Both the position numbers and the translations under genes were made by a program. The notes beneath the pieces are model-generated. The model ran no database searches. It was not told the origin of the DNA and saw nothing but the letters and a program-made list of their open reading frames with translations. A DNA stretch of 64,000 bases. It comes from Ischnura elegans (taxonomy: Eukaryota > Arthropoda > Insecta > Odonata > Coenagrionidae). Of this stretch, positions 24,296 to 37,919 are shown piece after piece (position 1 is the first letter of the stretch; each line of letters starts with the position of its first letter). Location of the stretch: positions 138,768,972-138,832,971 of the forward strand of contig NC_060248.1 in assembly GCF_921293095.1 (NCBI RefSeq). Reading direction: 5' to 3'.

Positions 24296-25641
24296 TTTCG
24301 GGTACCGACTCGCTACCCATTCTCACGGCTACTGAAAAAAATGCTACAGAGTTATCGTTTACCCTTACCATTCCCTAAATGTAATCGTTGATGACATTTG
24401 ATTGCGGAATCAAATCACTCTTATTCAGCCTCCATTTGTACCTTTTCGTCCTTACTATGGGTTCAATATTCTCGTAAGTTGAAGCAAAGGCGTCTACAGA
24501 ATTATTATACTATCGCACTAATAGAATATTTTTTGACTTGCCCAAGAAACAGTCAAAATCCTCAAGGTTTTTTGTCCAATCCCTCGGAGACTTGAGTGTG
24601 GAGTGTCCGGTTTCATTTTCTTTATCTGTTCCCATGGCAAAAACACCATTGCTACTTTGAGTGGCTATTAGACAAACTGGTGAAGAAATTATCAAAATGC
24701 ACGGCATGGTGTTTCGGATATTTATAAAAATTCAAAAAGTTTAGAGCAAACCTTTCTCCAAGTGGTATTGAACTATCTCTTCCTGGCTCGGCGCCTCCAT
24801 ATGGCAAAAACTGATGGAGATAGTCTGTAGATGGGGCTAGGCACTACAATTTACAACCAAGTCTAATTTTTTCCCACGGATGAACATTTAAGCTGCGTGT
24901 CGCCCGAAATATGGAACTATTTGCTAATCAATGCACAATTTATTTTGAATAATTCCAAAGTGAATAAAGTTTTGGTTTAGACTTTTGGGAAAAGGCCTGA
25001 CTTTTGAAAATGTTTCCCTTTTGTCTAGTTGTCAAACATCGGAGAGGCGTAGATATTTTTTAATCTTATCAAACCTATCCTACGTCATACAAAGTCTCAG
25101 AATTGGAACATACATATCCTCTTTCTTTTGTCCAGTACATATTAGTGCGTGGTAATGTATTGTACTCCGACAATATTAGGATCCCAATGATTTTTATTAG
25201 ATCTGCCATACTTGGAGTATACATTTGCTTATTTTTATCCTCAGCGTACTTATTAGAATAGTTCGAAACTAATTGAAGTAATCCTTTAGTGAGAAATAAG
25301 CGAAAGATCTCAATCTCAGCGCGTTTAAATTAATTTCAAAAGTCCCAGAAATGCCTGAAGGTAGCGGAATACCGCTCTCATTTATGACTATCTCCCCATC
25401 GCCGGTATTTCTTCGACGGTGAGGTCACGAACTTCAGAGGAGAGTATCAACGGTATCAACGCATCGACCTCATCACTTTCTGCGCTAAGTTATTCCACTG
25501 CATCCAGTATTTTTCGGCCGTGGTACACCTCCTGAAAACACCCAGATGTGAAATACTAACATAATGTAATTTTTATTGCAGTTCCCAAGTCTAGAAAACA
25601 TTATAAACGACAAATTACTAAAGGTTTCGCGGTCCATGTTT
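24296..25641. other. No gene recognised
   Basis: AT-rich spacer; short frames lack motifs. Confidence 0.35.
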
Positions 25642-25773
25642 GTAGATTTATGGTTTTTTGGGAATATCCCGCGTCAGGTTATTAAAATGGCCGACGTTTT
25701 TTCTCATAGGAGAAGAAACGTCGGCCATTTTAATAACCTGACGCGGGATATTCCCTAAAAACCATAAATTTAC
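25642..25773. repeat. 132-bp near-perfect hairpin
   Basis: Two 66-bp arms (starting GTAGATTTATGGTTTTTTGG) are almost exact reverse complements with practically no loop. The arms contain CCCGCGTCAGG and AAAATGGCCGACG. It is probably a fold-back MITE. Confidence 0.85.
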
Positions 25774-26154
25774 AATATAAACGACCTCTCTTGTAAATTA
25801 TTATTCACTACACTTCCTCCAAAGTAAACTTCTGAGGCGTAGAAATAAGGCATAAATTTTTCCTCACTTTTTCAGCGGGATGAAACCCCTGGATCAAGTT
25901 TCTTACAACAAGCCGAGAAAATAATATTGCAGTATTATCGATATAATTACCAAAAGAGAGATAAAAAGGAATTTTGTAGGACTATTTCACTGATATCAAC
26001 CCATTTGAAGCTAATTTCTTAGCCTTACACCACCTAAGCGCTAAAACAAAAGATAGCATGTAGGGGACTCCTGTCGTATAGCTCCGTATTGTATTTCGTA
26101 TAGCTCCTGTGGGATTTGGTCTTTCGGCCCGGGCACAGCGTCATGACCGTGACC

Positions 26155-26640
26155 AAGATCCATCCAAGAGGGTGTCTACCAAGTGCCCTGCACATGTGGG
26201 AAATCATATGCAGGAGAGACGTGTCGAGGGATGGCCACAAGGATGAAGGGACACGCCCGAGCCATGAGACAGAAGCAGTTCAACTTGTTGGCCATCGCAG
26301 AACACGCATGGAGTGAGCCGGGACATACCATTGAGTTCGACAAGGCAAGAATACTGGTAAAGGAGAGCCGTTACTACCCACGGCAAATAAGAGAAGCCCT
26401 GGAGATATACAAAACGAAGAACTTCAATAGAGACCACGGCTACCCAATCGACAAGACATGGAAGAGGGTCCTGGCCAATCAGCGCCCAGGGGCCTGCCTA
26501 TATAACTCGGCGGAAAATTAAGCTTCTCCACTTCGACCTGAAGACGGGAGCAGGATGGCTATCGAAACCGTCGTCACCCAAAACCGACGAACGCGGCTGG
26601 AGCGCCCGGAAACCCATACGCACCAATAGTTAATGGTGTT
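26155..26640 (+). pseudogene. Penelope-like GIY-YIG endonuclease fragment
   Basis: The reading 'GVYQVPCTCGKSYAGETCRG' carries the two halves of the GIY-YIG signature (GVY, then YAG) with the CxC linker usual in Penelope-like elements. It is followed by 'ATRMKGHARAMR', 'AIAEHAW', 'FDKARILVKESRYYPRQIRE' and 'NFNRDHGYPIDKTWKRVL', the catalytic Arg/His/Glu helices and the C-terminal FNR-GY motif. In these retroelements the domain nicks the target for reverse transcription. It is open from about 26158 to the stop at 26521. The usual GC-rich tail 'EDGSRMAIETVVTQNRR' continues after the stop. No RT is present upstream, so it is a 3' fragment. Confidence 0.82.
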
Positions 26641-28600
26641 TTTATGGCTATGGAGATATTTTAATTTTTTTAAAATCAGCATTACAAGCTATTAGGAAAA
26701 ATATTTGGAAATGAAATCCTGTAACTGAGGTGACATGTTCCGACCAGAAAATTCATGAAGCATATCCATAAACTATCACAGCAATTTCAAGAGGCATTAA
26801 CGTGGTTTATCACTGATATTCTCTCCAAAATTGAAATTATAAAAAGTTATCACAATATTTACTCTTAAAAATATTAAGAAAGTCCACAGGCATAAGCAAA
26901 ATTGCAGCAGTTGTAGCTACAACTCAAAAGAATGAATACTAATGTCCTCATAGTAGTACACCAACTTCTATGCACACTTTTTTTCCTTCAATCATAAATG
27001 CTAAATGCAAGACATATAATTGTATGATCATCTTTAGAAGACCATGAAAAAGTGCTGATAAATTCTAAGGAACATTACAAACCTGTTGGATGAATGTGAT
27101 TTTACCAGTCATCATGAGTATTTTTTAAATATGTTTGACTTTTCTTTTAAGGAAGATGAAAACAGAATGCACAACAATTCGGCATGGTGTTTGAAAATAC
27201 CTCTCAACATTACTATAACTTACACAGAAAATCAATCATTCAATAGTAATTGCTATTTTATTCTGAAGAGAATAAGTTCCATGCATCCATGGCATTGGTA
27301 TATTACACTAAATTAAAAGTGAAATGCTGATTTAAGGACCTCTAACATTTGTGATAGTTTCATCAATGGATAGTATGAAACAAGGTTACTTTCTAATTAT
27401 GTAATGATCATTTTTTTATTAAGCACAGGAGCTATAGAAATCAAATGAATTCCAATTAGCTGAAAATCACTAAATACACCTTCAGCACTCTGTCCTCACA
27501 GGTTCTCTAACAACAGAATTATTGTAGCTGCTCCGTCAAACACTTATGAATTTATTACTATTGAAGATACTTCACATAAGTATATGATTGCCTGGATCTT
27601 AGCACTTGCCACTGCCCAAACAAAATACTTCATTATTGTGTAGCTGAGGCAATTACTGTTAGGACTAAATATTGTCACATTTCATGCCAATTGTAACGTG
27701 TTTTTCAGGTTAATCACTCTTTCATTATTTTATTATTCTCCATACTCTGCTATTGTAAACTTTATCGGTCAAAAAAGAATTTGAGACAACCCAAATTTAA
27801 ATAATAAAGGAAGTTTTCGGTGTTGTCCTCAATGCTTCTATCAAAGTTAAGTAATCCCTCAATTACACACAGCTATCACAAAATTCTGCTCCAGGAACAT
27901 TCTAAAATACACTTTTTCAAGTTTACTCGAGATGACCCGGATAATTAATGTTCAATGTTCGTAAAATAAACGACAACTTTCATACCACAAAGTTTACACT
28001 CTGACTGAATTTTACTATTTGCCCTCCTTCATAGTAAAACTTACAGTCGATAAAGTGAACATAAAACACTGCGACTATCTCAAGGATATGTAATATCAAT
28101 ACAAATAGAAGATGAGTGATATCATAATCTTTAAAATCTAAAAATGATGGAATGCTAGCTAAATACTGCAACCTTGCCTTGCCCATACCTGATAACTGAC
28201 GAAGTACAATAAACAAATAACTCAATTCCACAGGATGAATTTACAATTCAGGACACAGATTACCCCTGTTTAACTCAAATTAATGGAAATTACATCCCTT
28301 CACGGACGACAAAGACGACAAATAACAGGCGATGCTCGTTGATACGTTCTTGCACACGTCGATTATCTTTTTTTCATAGCGCAGCAGATTCAAGTGTAAT
28401 ATTGCAAGTTACAAGAAGTTCTCACAGTATTTATTTCAAATTGTACGCCACACGCCTTCTATTATGACAAAACTCATTCAAAAGCAAAAAACTGCAATAT
28501 AATGATAGTTAGAGATTTTATGAGCATGGTAAAAATCAGTTTCTCTTGCTAAATTCTACTCTTACCTCAGAAATCATCCAACCAGCTGATTAGTCGTCCG
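26641..28600. other. No gene recognised
   Basis: AT-rich. The frames at 27086-27316 and 27980-28231 (minus) have no domain. Confidence 0.4.
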
Positions 28601-28604
28601 CCAT

Positions 28605-28795
28605 TTTCAAGAGTTATGGAACTCATAACTATTTAACCCCGCTCATTCGGCCCGATAAGTTATGAAACGGTTTATGGGACTCATAAAGTTATTGAACGTT
28701 CCTGCAACGCAAATTGTTTGGTTGCTATGGCTTATGAGTCCCATAACTTTATTGAATACATATGTATCATTCCTGCAACCGGCCCTTAGACAAGT
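28605..28795. repeat. Possible MITE with inverted TTATGGGACTCATAA
   Basis: TTTATGGGACTCATAAAG (about 28670) is inverted near 28730-28752 as CTTATGAGTCCCATAACT, and 'TTCCTGCAAC' occurs twice directly. Ends are not defined. Confidence 0.4.
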
Positions 28796-29995
28796 ACCGC
28801 AGAAGCCAGAAAGCTTGCATAAAAATTGCCATTACAAATGCAATTTTTGGAAAATAAAATGGTGAATTTATATTTTCGGACCGCCAGTAAATGCAGTATA
28901 ATCAGAAGACTATTCATATTAGTATTTTCATGAATATAAGGATACTTCGCACCTCAAACCAACCCAAAGAAAGGAATCAGCGTAATTCATACGTATCTGG
29001 CAGCAAGCGATCCTGCGATGACCGCTCGCTTTATTACAGTAACTGCAATCGGATGCCCGAACAGAGTCGTTTTATGGCTGAACTTACGTTTTATGGCCTG
29101 CCAAACGTTGAAGAGTGGAAAGAGTCCTCTCTACATGGACCATCTGGAAATTTGGGCAATTTTCTCGGCTCTTTTATAGCGCATCTGTCAACTGGCAAGT
29201 TATAAAAAATTTACTCCACTAAATTCACGGATCCCTCATGTTTTACGGCGGGACGGGTCAAGTGACGGAGAGAACATTGAAGGGGCTCCTCGCGTCGTCA
29301 GTGGAAACACGGAAATTCAAACGCTTCCGAGGCGTGAAAAGACAGAAATAAAATGAGAATTGGGGAATCAATGGATCGGTCGCAGAGCAATGACCTCGTC
29401 TCATCCCTAACGTTTTCCAAATCTCGAAAAAGAGAAAATATTCAAATGAAGATTTACATTTTTTACAACTAAACATCCAAGAGTAACGGCACAGTACGTG
29501 TGAATGGTTATCTTCGTTATAGACCACACCATCAATCTTCAAATTGGTACAAACCAGAAGTGTGATGCGTCACAATCATAAATCAACAAAAATCCTATGG
29601 TTGGTTAGACGCAGCTCTCCATTCCTCGCTCCTATCCACTAGACTTTTCTTAGAGACGCATTTCTTCTCTTTTACATAATTTACAGCCTGTCCTGGGTGA
29701 CTCATTCGGAGCCGTCCCTTGCCCTTCTTCCCTTTCACACGCCCTTCCATCATACGCAGTGAAAATTCAACGAGGACAGCGCACTCTAGACCAGAATGTT
29801 GGAAAGTGCGGCACGGTAAAATGTCGAAACCGTAGTAATGCATGTACAGGTTTTTGGGGTCCCTAATTACAAATTTAAACTCGGATTAAAAAAACTCATA
29901 ATTTTCGCGAATACTCCAAATCACTCCAAATGTTCAAGTTTTTGAGACAAAAGATCTTATTTTCAGCAAACTCGGCGACGGCGGCACGATAGGAA
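28796..29995. other. No gene recognised
   Basis: Several unremarkable overlapping frames (28891-29205 plus; 29258-29542 and 29595-29843 minus) without motifs or good splice sites. Confidence 0.35.
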
Positions 29996-29999
29996 CTAA

Positions 30000-30233
30000 A
30001 GACCGTTTTACACGGGACACGGAATTGCGCAGGTTTGAGCTGCATTAATTTCTAAAATGACGTGGAATTGCGCAAATGCATGAACGAACTTAGAACAGGG
30101 GCTATTTTGCCATCTCACGTCCACGCATTCTCACATGTGTTTCAGCAATTCACCGCTTTACACGACGCAATTTCGACTGCGCCTTCAAACACACGTCAGA
30201 TTGTGCAGGTACGTGCCCCGTGTAAATCGGCCT
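30000..30233. mobile_element. PIF/Harbinger-type MITE
   Basis: Ends AGACCGTTTTACACGGG and, inverted, AGGCCGATTTACACGGG are flanked by TAA on both sides (29997-29999, 30234-30236). A 3-bp TWA duplication with GGCC-type ends fits PIF/Harbinger. The 234-bp element has no transposase. Confidence 0.7.
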
Positions 30234-30236
30234 TAA

Positions 30237-30769
30237 TAATCAGTCCCGTCCACTTAAGTTAATATTAAGTTGAACTTGGCCACAGCACTCGCCGAGGATT
30301 GAGGGTAGGTACTTAGGTTCGACCTCAAGCGAGGCAAACGATCTTTCCTCAGTACAAATGTAGTATTCCGTAGAGGTATATCGCCGTCCGAATCACCCGG
30401 TCTATCGCTCCTGGTATTCGTTTGCTAACTTCATGATATTTTATGCATAAACAGATGAAAAAAATGACGGAGTATTATTGTAATCTGCAGCTATACCCAC
30501 GCACTTGTTTAATTATCTCAATTAAGACGTCACTTTATTATTGCTTCATAAATGTCCTCATTTGGGCCAAGGACCCTGTCCCTCCTTACATTCACCCTTG
30601 CACGGCATTAATAATTCACATCTTTCTCTTCGTTAATAGATTGACAGCATGTATTTATTTATTCCTGTACCACTTAAAATAGCACCATTGGCCTTTCATA
30701 TCTGGGTTTTTTACTTAATTTACATGAACATAGGCATATGGCAGAGGTGCGCGAAAGCCAGAAATGCAT
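30237..30769. other. No gene recognised
   Basis: AT-rich sequence with hydrophobic short frames only. Confidence 0.35.
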
Positions 30770-30905
30770 GGTGCGATAGCGAATTCCTCTCCGTGGCACT
30801 TGCAGGATTTTTTCTTAAGTGTGCGAGCGTCTCAGCCGTTATTAGACCTCGGGACCCTTTGGTCTGTACCTAACCCATCGCACCACCCACTAGGCCAACG
30901 CACTT
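30770..30905 (-). repeat. Possible tRNA-derived SINE head
   Basis: On the minus strand TGGCCTAGTGGGTGG resembles an A box and GGTCCCGAGGTC a degraded B box at suitable distance. Confidence 0.35.
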
Positions 30906-30999
30906 CTCATGGAGGATCATACGTCCGATATTCGCGATGCTAAAACTTCATTTGCGATATTCGCGAGAAGATCAATCAATGAGACATAAATCATTATCA

Positions 31000-31660
31000 G
31001 TCAGAATTTTGGCAAGGGACGAGCAATCGTTCCCCGCCTTATGGCCACTGAAGTTCCAAAGCGGGCTCTGCTCCGCCCTTAATTTAGCCCTCTGGCTGTG
31101 CCACGGCCTTCCAAGATCAATAGCGCCGAAGATCGGGGCCGGCCAACCAAAAGGGATCGTCTCCACGAAGGAAGGAAGGAAGACTTCTTCGACAACGGCG
31201 AACATTGCAGCGGAGGACAGACGCACATGCCCAGAATAGCTGACGCCCCCAACGGCCTCGCTTGCTCTCTTCCCGTATCTGACATCACCCGCGGATATCA
31301 ATGTCATTTAATATCCCGGCCCGGATATCTATTATCCAGCCCCATCGTGTGTACATTTCACGGATGACGTCACAAAAGGGAGGAGAGACGACGCCTGTGA
31401 GGAACAATGCCGGTCACGTGGTCCGCAAACGACGAAACAAAAGAAGGGTGGGAGGGCGTGATCAAATTCCCTATTTTGGGCGACGGGACACCTCAAGCCG
31501 AGAAAGGCAAACACACGGGAATAGAGAGCAGTGAGAGCAGATCGGCTGAGAGAATCGCGGCAAGAGAGCCGCCGCCATAACACGAGAGCGGCATCCATTG
31601 GGCCGGCGCGGCGCGGCGTTCACGACGCCATAGTTGTCGGTGGCGGCCAGGCGGTCCAGA
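31000..31660. promoter_or_regulatory. CpG-rich region, possible promoter or first exon
   Basis: GC content and CpG density are clearly above the surrounding AT-rich DNA, with GGGCCGGCGCGGCGCGGCG near 31600. Overlapping open frames occur on both strands (plus 30937-31367, minus 30972-31307 and 31332-31598), as expected in GC-rich DNA, and none has a recognised domain. A host promoter or 5' exon is one explanation; a GC-rich repeat is another. Confidence 0.3.
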
Positions 31661-32524
31661 ATACTTCATAATACTAATTGGCCTAATTTCACAAACAACT
31701 TGGTATTTCTACACTATAAGGCTTGTCATAAGGGTCCAGTTATTCAACACAGTGGCATATGGCAAGCATAACATTTATATTACATCCTATATTCAAACAG
31801 CAATACAAATTCAACAGCAAAAACGGGATACTAAAATTTTTATAGAACTTTAATACAAAAATAGGGGAATTTGATGTAATTTATTAATGTCAGGTTAGTT
31901 GAAGGTGTTACCAGTTCACAGCTACGCTAATTCACCATTTTACCTGACAGGTACCTTCCTAGTATACCTAAAGAAATCTAAGAGGCCTATTACGAACGGC
32001 TCACCGCATGCGGTGAGATACCGCCCCGAAGCGCGTTTACCGCCCCTGAGCGATTACGAGTGGCCACCGGTCGGTATCATACCACGGCTTAGGGGTCGGT
32101 ATGATACCACGGCCAGCTACCCCGGTGGTGAGATACCGACCCCCTAATGGCGGACGTCTGTTTACATTTTTCGGGTCGAGCTGGCGTTTTTAAAACAAAA
32201 TATCCGACGATAGAAACTCGGAAGCTATCATATTTTGTGTTATTTACAATATTGTCTGAGTAAGCGTATAAAATATAAAACTGGAGCCGACTGGAGCAGT
32301 TGAACAAAAAATTTATAATACCCATACAACAACGTTTTAGCCGTCTGAGCCACGGCCGTAGGAGATGGATACGTTGATTGTAAGTTGACCCTCTTTCATT
32401 TATTTAATTGGAACAATTTGGATGTTTTTTAATGTCCGCTATGTTTTTATATGCAAAAACTTCTTCCATTTCTTCATAGGTGCCGGAAAATTCGTCGTTA
32501 AGGACTGCCTGCGCTCGTATTGTA

Positions 32525-32815
32525 CGGTGAATACAGCTGTTGCTCGCCGCTTGGAGATTTCTACGAACATCTTTTGTGGCAAAATATTATTTTTTCAATG
32601 TGACAACTTCTTGTATTGCAAGGTGAATACTACTTTTGCTCGCTGCTTGGAGATTTCTACGAACATCTTCTGTGCCAAAGTAGTGTTATTTTCAACGTTA
32701 TAACTGCTTGAATTGTGAGTTGAATCAGAGTTGAATGTAACTTTTGCTCGCTGCTTGGAGATTTCTACGAACATCTTTTGTTTCAAAATAGTGTTATTTT
32801 CAATTTGACAACTAC
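32525..32815 (+). repeat. Three tandem ~100-bp units
   Basis: The block TTGGAGATTTCTACGAACAT recurs at 32551, 32647 and 32755, with surrounding 'TTTTGCTCGC' and 'GTGTTATTTTCAA'. The apparent frames on both strands are products of the repeat. Confidence 0.85.
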
Positions 32816-34179
32816 CGTTAATCACAGTGCCAGTGGTTGTAATGCACAAAGTTTGACGAGGTTGACAAACATCTGCCAAGAGCTGTAGTTATCACTGTTC
32901 CATTGTGGTTGGTTTTTAAACAGTGGTTTACGCTATCGAGAAGTGTCTGATAGTAATGTAAAGATTTTCAGTGGCGTTTATACCTTCGTCATTCACCGCA
33001 GAGATAACATTTCACGATCAAGCTATCAAGTTCAAAGCCGTGTGTGAAATTTGTTTATACTAGTATATCAATTTCGTACCAAGGAGTTGTAGTGAGAAAA
33101 GTCACCTGTGCCACTTGCGTAGGATAATGTGAGGCTTAAAATCAGTGATTAAATAGTTGTTTTCATCATAGCGAGCTCTTGATTGTAATGTTCACGTGAT
33201 GAATATAAGAATGGTAGTGACTTCCAGTTTTTGATGATCGTATTTGCCTATTTACCATTATTTATAATGGTGTGAGCTTGTATCGATTGTGGATTTTACC
33301 TGAAATATTGAAATAAGTTGTAGCCTGTGTGTGTGATTGCCGCGGAACCGATTCGCGATCTCACATGTTTATTGTGGGCAGACTGTTTTGCTGTGGTTGT
33401 GTACCCGTGATTAAACCAAAGAAATGGTGAAACTCTGTCACATTATATTGAAATAAAATTTTATTGTAACCAGAAGTGAATATCTTGTGTTTTTTAATTC
33501 TCCATTGCTTTTCATAGATAACAGCCAAAAAGTTATTTTTCATTATTTTCAAAAGTGCCTTTCTTGTTCTCTGAATTTGCATTAGGTTTCCAAACCCCGT
33601 TACTAACACGAAAGGAATGCAGAGCAACAGCCCACACAGTACACTCAAAATTTATACCGTATAAAAGTTGCATAAATAGATATGTATAATATGCTAATAA
33701 TATTCCGTCGATTATGCACATAATATGCGAATAATATAAACATACCCAGACGGCACAGGAAGTTTTCGTACCTGAATACGAGGGTGGACCATCAAGATAC
33801 AAAAATCGCGCTTAGGAAGTTACTAAAAAGGTTTTGTTTCTTTATTTCCTTTAATGACGAAAAAAGATGCAAGAGGACTGGCAAATTCATATGCATCGAT
33901 AAAATTGTATCTCATCGATAAAACTGTATTCGGTCTGGGACTATTTTCTTTCGCGGGTGGTGCCATCTGGTGCCATCGTGCCATATCCTCCTAGAAAGAT
34001 CACATGCCTTCACAAGCCGTTGGAGATGGCATGGCTTACGTCACGTCCCACCACATTTCAGGGATTTTTGTGGTTAAGTTTGTGAAAAATAGAGTGTCTG
34101 GTAATGGTGAAGTTTCCCTTATTCTTAAATTTCATTCACTGGGCTTCAGAAACGTGTTTGTGAGATATTTTTGTTAAAA

Positions 34180-34940
34180 ATGCCTTTCGTGTGTGTATTG
34201 TCGGGATGTAATGGGAACTCCGGGATATGTTTCAAGTTTTTAGCTCTCCAAAAGATCCTGAGTTGAAGAAGAAGTGCATTTGGGCGATAAGAAGAAAACA
34301 TTTCACCCCTACGAAAAACTGTGAGGTATGTACTCTTTCTCGCTGTAATTATTTAGATGTAATTTTAAGTCAGAAGTGTCTTCGGGATGTTGATGCATCA
34401 ACATCCCGAACTATTCAGTACTGAAGTACTATAGTACTATTCAGTACTAAAAATGGCGATTCAAAATATTGTAGCAGCATTTCTTTTGAAAATTCTTGCA
34501 TTTTAGTTGTCTTTTTGTATTAATTCATTCGGTAAACGTGTGGTTAAAGGAGAAACTAGGAATAAGCTGCCAAGTTTATAGGATCGAATATTGCTTCTTA
34601 GCTTGCCCTATGGTGTATTACACGTCGGCTTTCATCATTTCAAATTATCTTATGCTATAGTTTAAAACAATAAAAATATCAGGCATACAAATATTTACTA
34701 TATTTACGAGCCTAGTAATTTGATTTCTCATGCAGAAATACCAAAAATTGGAAATGATTTGACCTAATAAGTTACATGGTATTTTATTATTTATTAATTT
34801 TAGGTGTGTGAGCTTCACATCGCACCTTGTGATATCAGATAATAATCTGTGGCCTTGGACGAGAAGACGAGGAGAAAATTCTTGCTGAATTGAAGGTGCC
34901 CAGATTGGAGGAAGGTACCATTGCTTCACTGTTACCTGTC
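34180..34940 (+). pseudogene. THAP-domain protein fragment, two exons
   Basis: Exon 1 starts at ATG 34180 with 'MPFVCVLSGCNGN' (the paired Cys of the C2CH zinc finger). After a frameshift near 34215-34235 it reads 'VFSSPKDPELKKKCIWAIRR' and 'HFTPTK', the THAP core with its conserved Trp and Pro. A GTATGT donor at 34326 and an AG acceptor at 34803 join to 'VCELHIAPCDI', which supplies the CxxH pair, and then in another frame to 'ILAELKVPRLEEGTIASLLP'. THAP domains bind DNA, and in P-type transposases bind the element ends. The frameshifts, and the Cys in the usual Trp position of 'KKCIW', suggest decay. No transposase domain follows. Host capture of a THAP gene is an alternative. Confidence 0.7.
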
Positions 34941-35763
34941 GCCAAGAAGACAGACATTGTGGCAGAAGTGACATATTTGTGGATGTGGATTTGATTTGTG
35001 CAAGTTGATGCTGTGATAGTGGACGTTCATCGGAGAAAGTATTGAAGATAGTTTTTATGTATCGACCAGTCCTCTTTTAAATAATTTTCTATTCGAAAGA
35101 GAATAAGAGTAATTGTTTCGCTAAATTAGATGTGGGATAGAAGAGAAAATTGGAAATATTATTGTGGTTGACAATAGAAAATACATTATGTATGTATTGT
35201 ATTTCTGTGGGTTTTTTCTTTCCTGCCTCGTTAAAATTTCTTGTGGTGGTGACTTCATGCAAAGCAAGTATAAAATCGGAGGTGTGATCTAAGAGATAAC
35301 ATGTTTTATTTTACAAGTGTTTATGCTGGTGATTTGGCAGGACTTTCATATTTTTAATAGGTTGATACATTTACTGCAGTGACCTAGAGACTTTTACTCA
35401 TCCCAAATAATTTTTCAAATACTTGAGCGCCTGATATGGGTAAGTTTAGTAGCTGAGACTGAACTATACGTTAATTTTTGCTTGCATTTTGATGAATTCG
35501 ATCGTACTAATAGCAGATGTGTCAGCAATCCTGTTTCATCGGCAATTTTTATTTAAAAATTTTATTTCGTCAGGCTTTAGGGTAAGCATTTTAATGCTCG
35601 TGGGCTATGTGATGTCTTATTTAGTGTAAAAATTAATAAGAATTTACTCTTATTAACATCTCAAGGTTTCCAAGTAAGTACGAGCCACTTAACAGTGCTA
35701 GATGCGTGAATTAGCCTTGAGAATCTCATTTTTCGCAGTTATTTAAGTGGCCGAATAAGTTTT

Positions 35764-35845
35764 GTAAGTTCTCAATAGGTAAATAATACTGTATCATGAA
35801 TTCTAAATACCATGATATAGTATTATTTACCTGTTGAGAACTTAC
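35764..35845. repeat. 82-bp hairpin
   Basis: 35-bp arms beginning GTAAGTTCTCAATAGGTAAA are inverted with 2-3 mismatches around a 12-bp loop. Confidence 0.85.
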
Positions 35846-36178
35846 AATTCATAATGATTCGTATTAAGGTTCTCGCTACGGTCGGTAGCTATCGATTGTG
35901 TTGCATTCGACACATTTTTCGATCGTGCGAGTTACTATATATATCTAATTTTCGACCTAATCGATTGAGATTAGCCTGAGTGCTGTGTTCCTGCGCGCTT
36001 CGTATCCTATCGTATGTACTTCGTAGCGGACATTCACATGCTGCGTACGCGCTTTGTCAACAGGCCGCGAATGGAAATTATCCATTGACGAAAAGCGACG
36101 GAGCGGCACAGTATCCCCATAGTCAATGGATACTATGTACATACGAATTAGATACGGAGGGTTCTGTGCCGTCTGGGT

Positions 36179-36670
36179 AATATTTAAATATTATGCCGCC
36201 GTAAACTATTAATATAATATTGAAATAATATGTATATTATTACATTGTTAGTAACATTTCATCGTTCGTTATGATTCATATAAGAATCATAAATCAGCGG
36301 CCACCCAGCAAACTCAAAAGGCCTATTCAGTATAAAAGTTGCATAAATGGATACGCATAAAATGCAAATAATATTCCGTCGATTATGCACATAATATGCG
36401 AATAATATGCACATTATATTTAAATATTATGCCGCCGTAAACTATTAATAATATTGACATAGCATGTATATTATTTCGTTGTTAGTAAAATTTCATCATT
36501 AATTATGATTCTTATAAGAATCATTAATTAACAGCCACCCAGCAAACTCAAAATCTATTCAGTATAAAAGTAGCATAAATGGATACGCATAAAATGCAAA
36601 TAATATTCCGTCGATTATGCACATAATATGCGAATAATATGCACATTATATTTAAATATTATGCCGTCGT
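36179..36670 (+). repeat. AT-rich tandem repeat, ~234-bp period
   Basis: TTTAAATATTATGCCGCCGT recurs at about 36183, 36419 and, as GCCGTCG, 36651. Each unit holds GCCACCCAGCAAACTCAAAA and ATTCCGTCGATTATGCACAT. A related single segment lies at 33657-33750. Confidence 0.85.
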
Positions 36671-37919
36671 AAACTGTGATTGTATCCGTAAAAATCGATG
36701 ATCATACATCCTCTGTATAAAAAAATGTGAAAAATTATGTTTTAATATATCATTAACAATTTTGTATCGTTCGATGAATACTTCACAATCATTATTATTA
36801 TTTTTTTTATTTTCCACACCGGCATACTCCGGTCTCGCGAGGTAGGCAGCTTGGTAGCCATATTGCCGTTGCGTCACGTTGCATTGTTGTTAGCATTGTT
36901 AGCAGTTGTTAGTCATTGTTAGTTGTTGCCGTAGCCTTATTGCCGTAGTTGGGTGAATTGAACGTATATTGAAAAATCTAAGATTAATGAGGAAAAGATG
37001 GGTTTACGGAGCTATTTTATGTCACAGTACTATTCTGGTAACGCATATACGATAAGGAATAATAAACTTCATGGTATGAAGAACAGGACTTTATTTAAAA
37101 TCAAAGTAAGTACACGTGAGTCGTTGTCGTTTGTCATAGGGTTTGCAAGCAAATCTGAAATTATTACGCTCGTAATTTTGAGTTATTCCCAGTTTTTAAT
37201 TATTTTCTAATTACCTAAATGTATATATTATGACGGTACTTTTTCAGTCAGAGTCCCAGCTTGAATAGTGAAGGAAGGCTATTCCAAGGAAAGACGAAGT
37301 TTTGGCACTAAGGTACTGATCCAGGTTGTGAGCTGCATTTTCGCCCTGAAGATATCACATACTTGATCATATATGCATATAATTATTTTAATTTGTGATT
37401 ATTAATGACAATATTATCTTTATTGTTTCGGAGTGCATTTTCAAGAACGGCTTGCTTACATCGTTTGCGTGATTGCGCGCCAGAACTCTATGACTAAAAC
37501 AGAGATAATTATGCGATTAGAAGACCTTTTTGTGGCTTGGAATCACATTTTGGACCATTTATAATACATTCGTTAAGAAAAGACCGTAGATGTTCAACCA
37601 TGCGGATGTCATGGAAGGAATCATCGCGAGTGTTGTGATTGTGCATTCGTGTGACTTACTTTGTGCTTTCTAATCGCAATTTCATGAGTAACGATTATGG
37701 AAGGGTGAATGTTTGTCTTTAGATGTAATTCACATGATATTTCAACAAAATTTGCGATGATATAGGACTCCTAACTGAATATTTGTAAATTTGTGATACA
37801 ACGCTGAAGGTAGGAGGATTGTGCCCTGTTTTAGTGCAATGTACCTATGCTGTCTCTAGATGAATGATTCATTAAATTTCTCCTCGTTTCCAGAAATCAC
37901 TTTTTATTTATGTAATTTT

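Noticed and set aside
30937..31598. Protein-coding gene in the GC-rich region
   Set aside because: Several overlapping frames on both strands are equally long; none shows a domain, so only a CpG-rich region is reported.
32422..32879. Opposed frames with repeated 'LEIS(T)TNIF' or 'MFVEISKQRAKV' segments as a repeat protein
   Set aside because: Both strands stay open because the DNA itself is a three-unit tandem repeat; no splice or start support.
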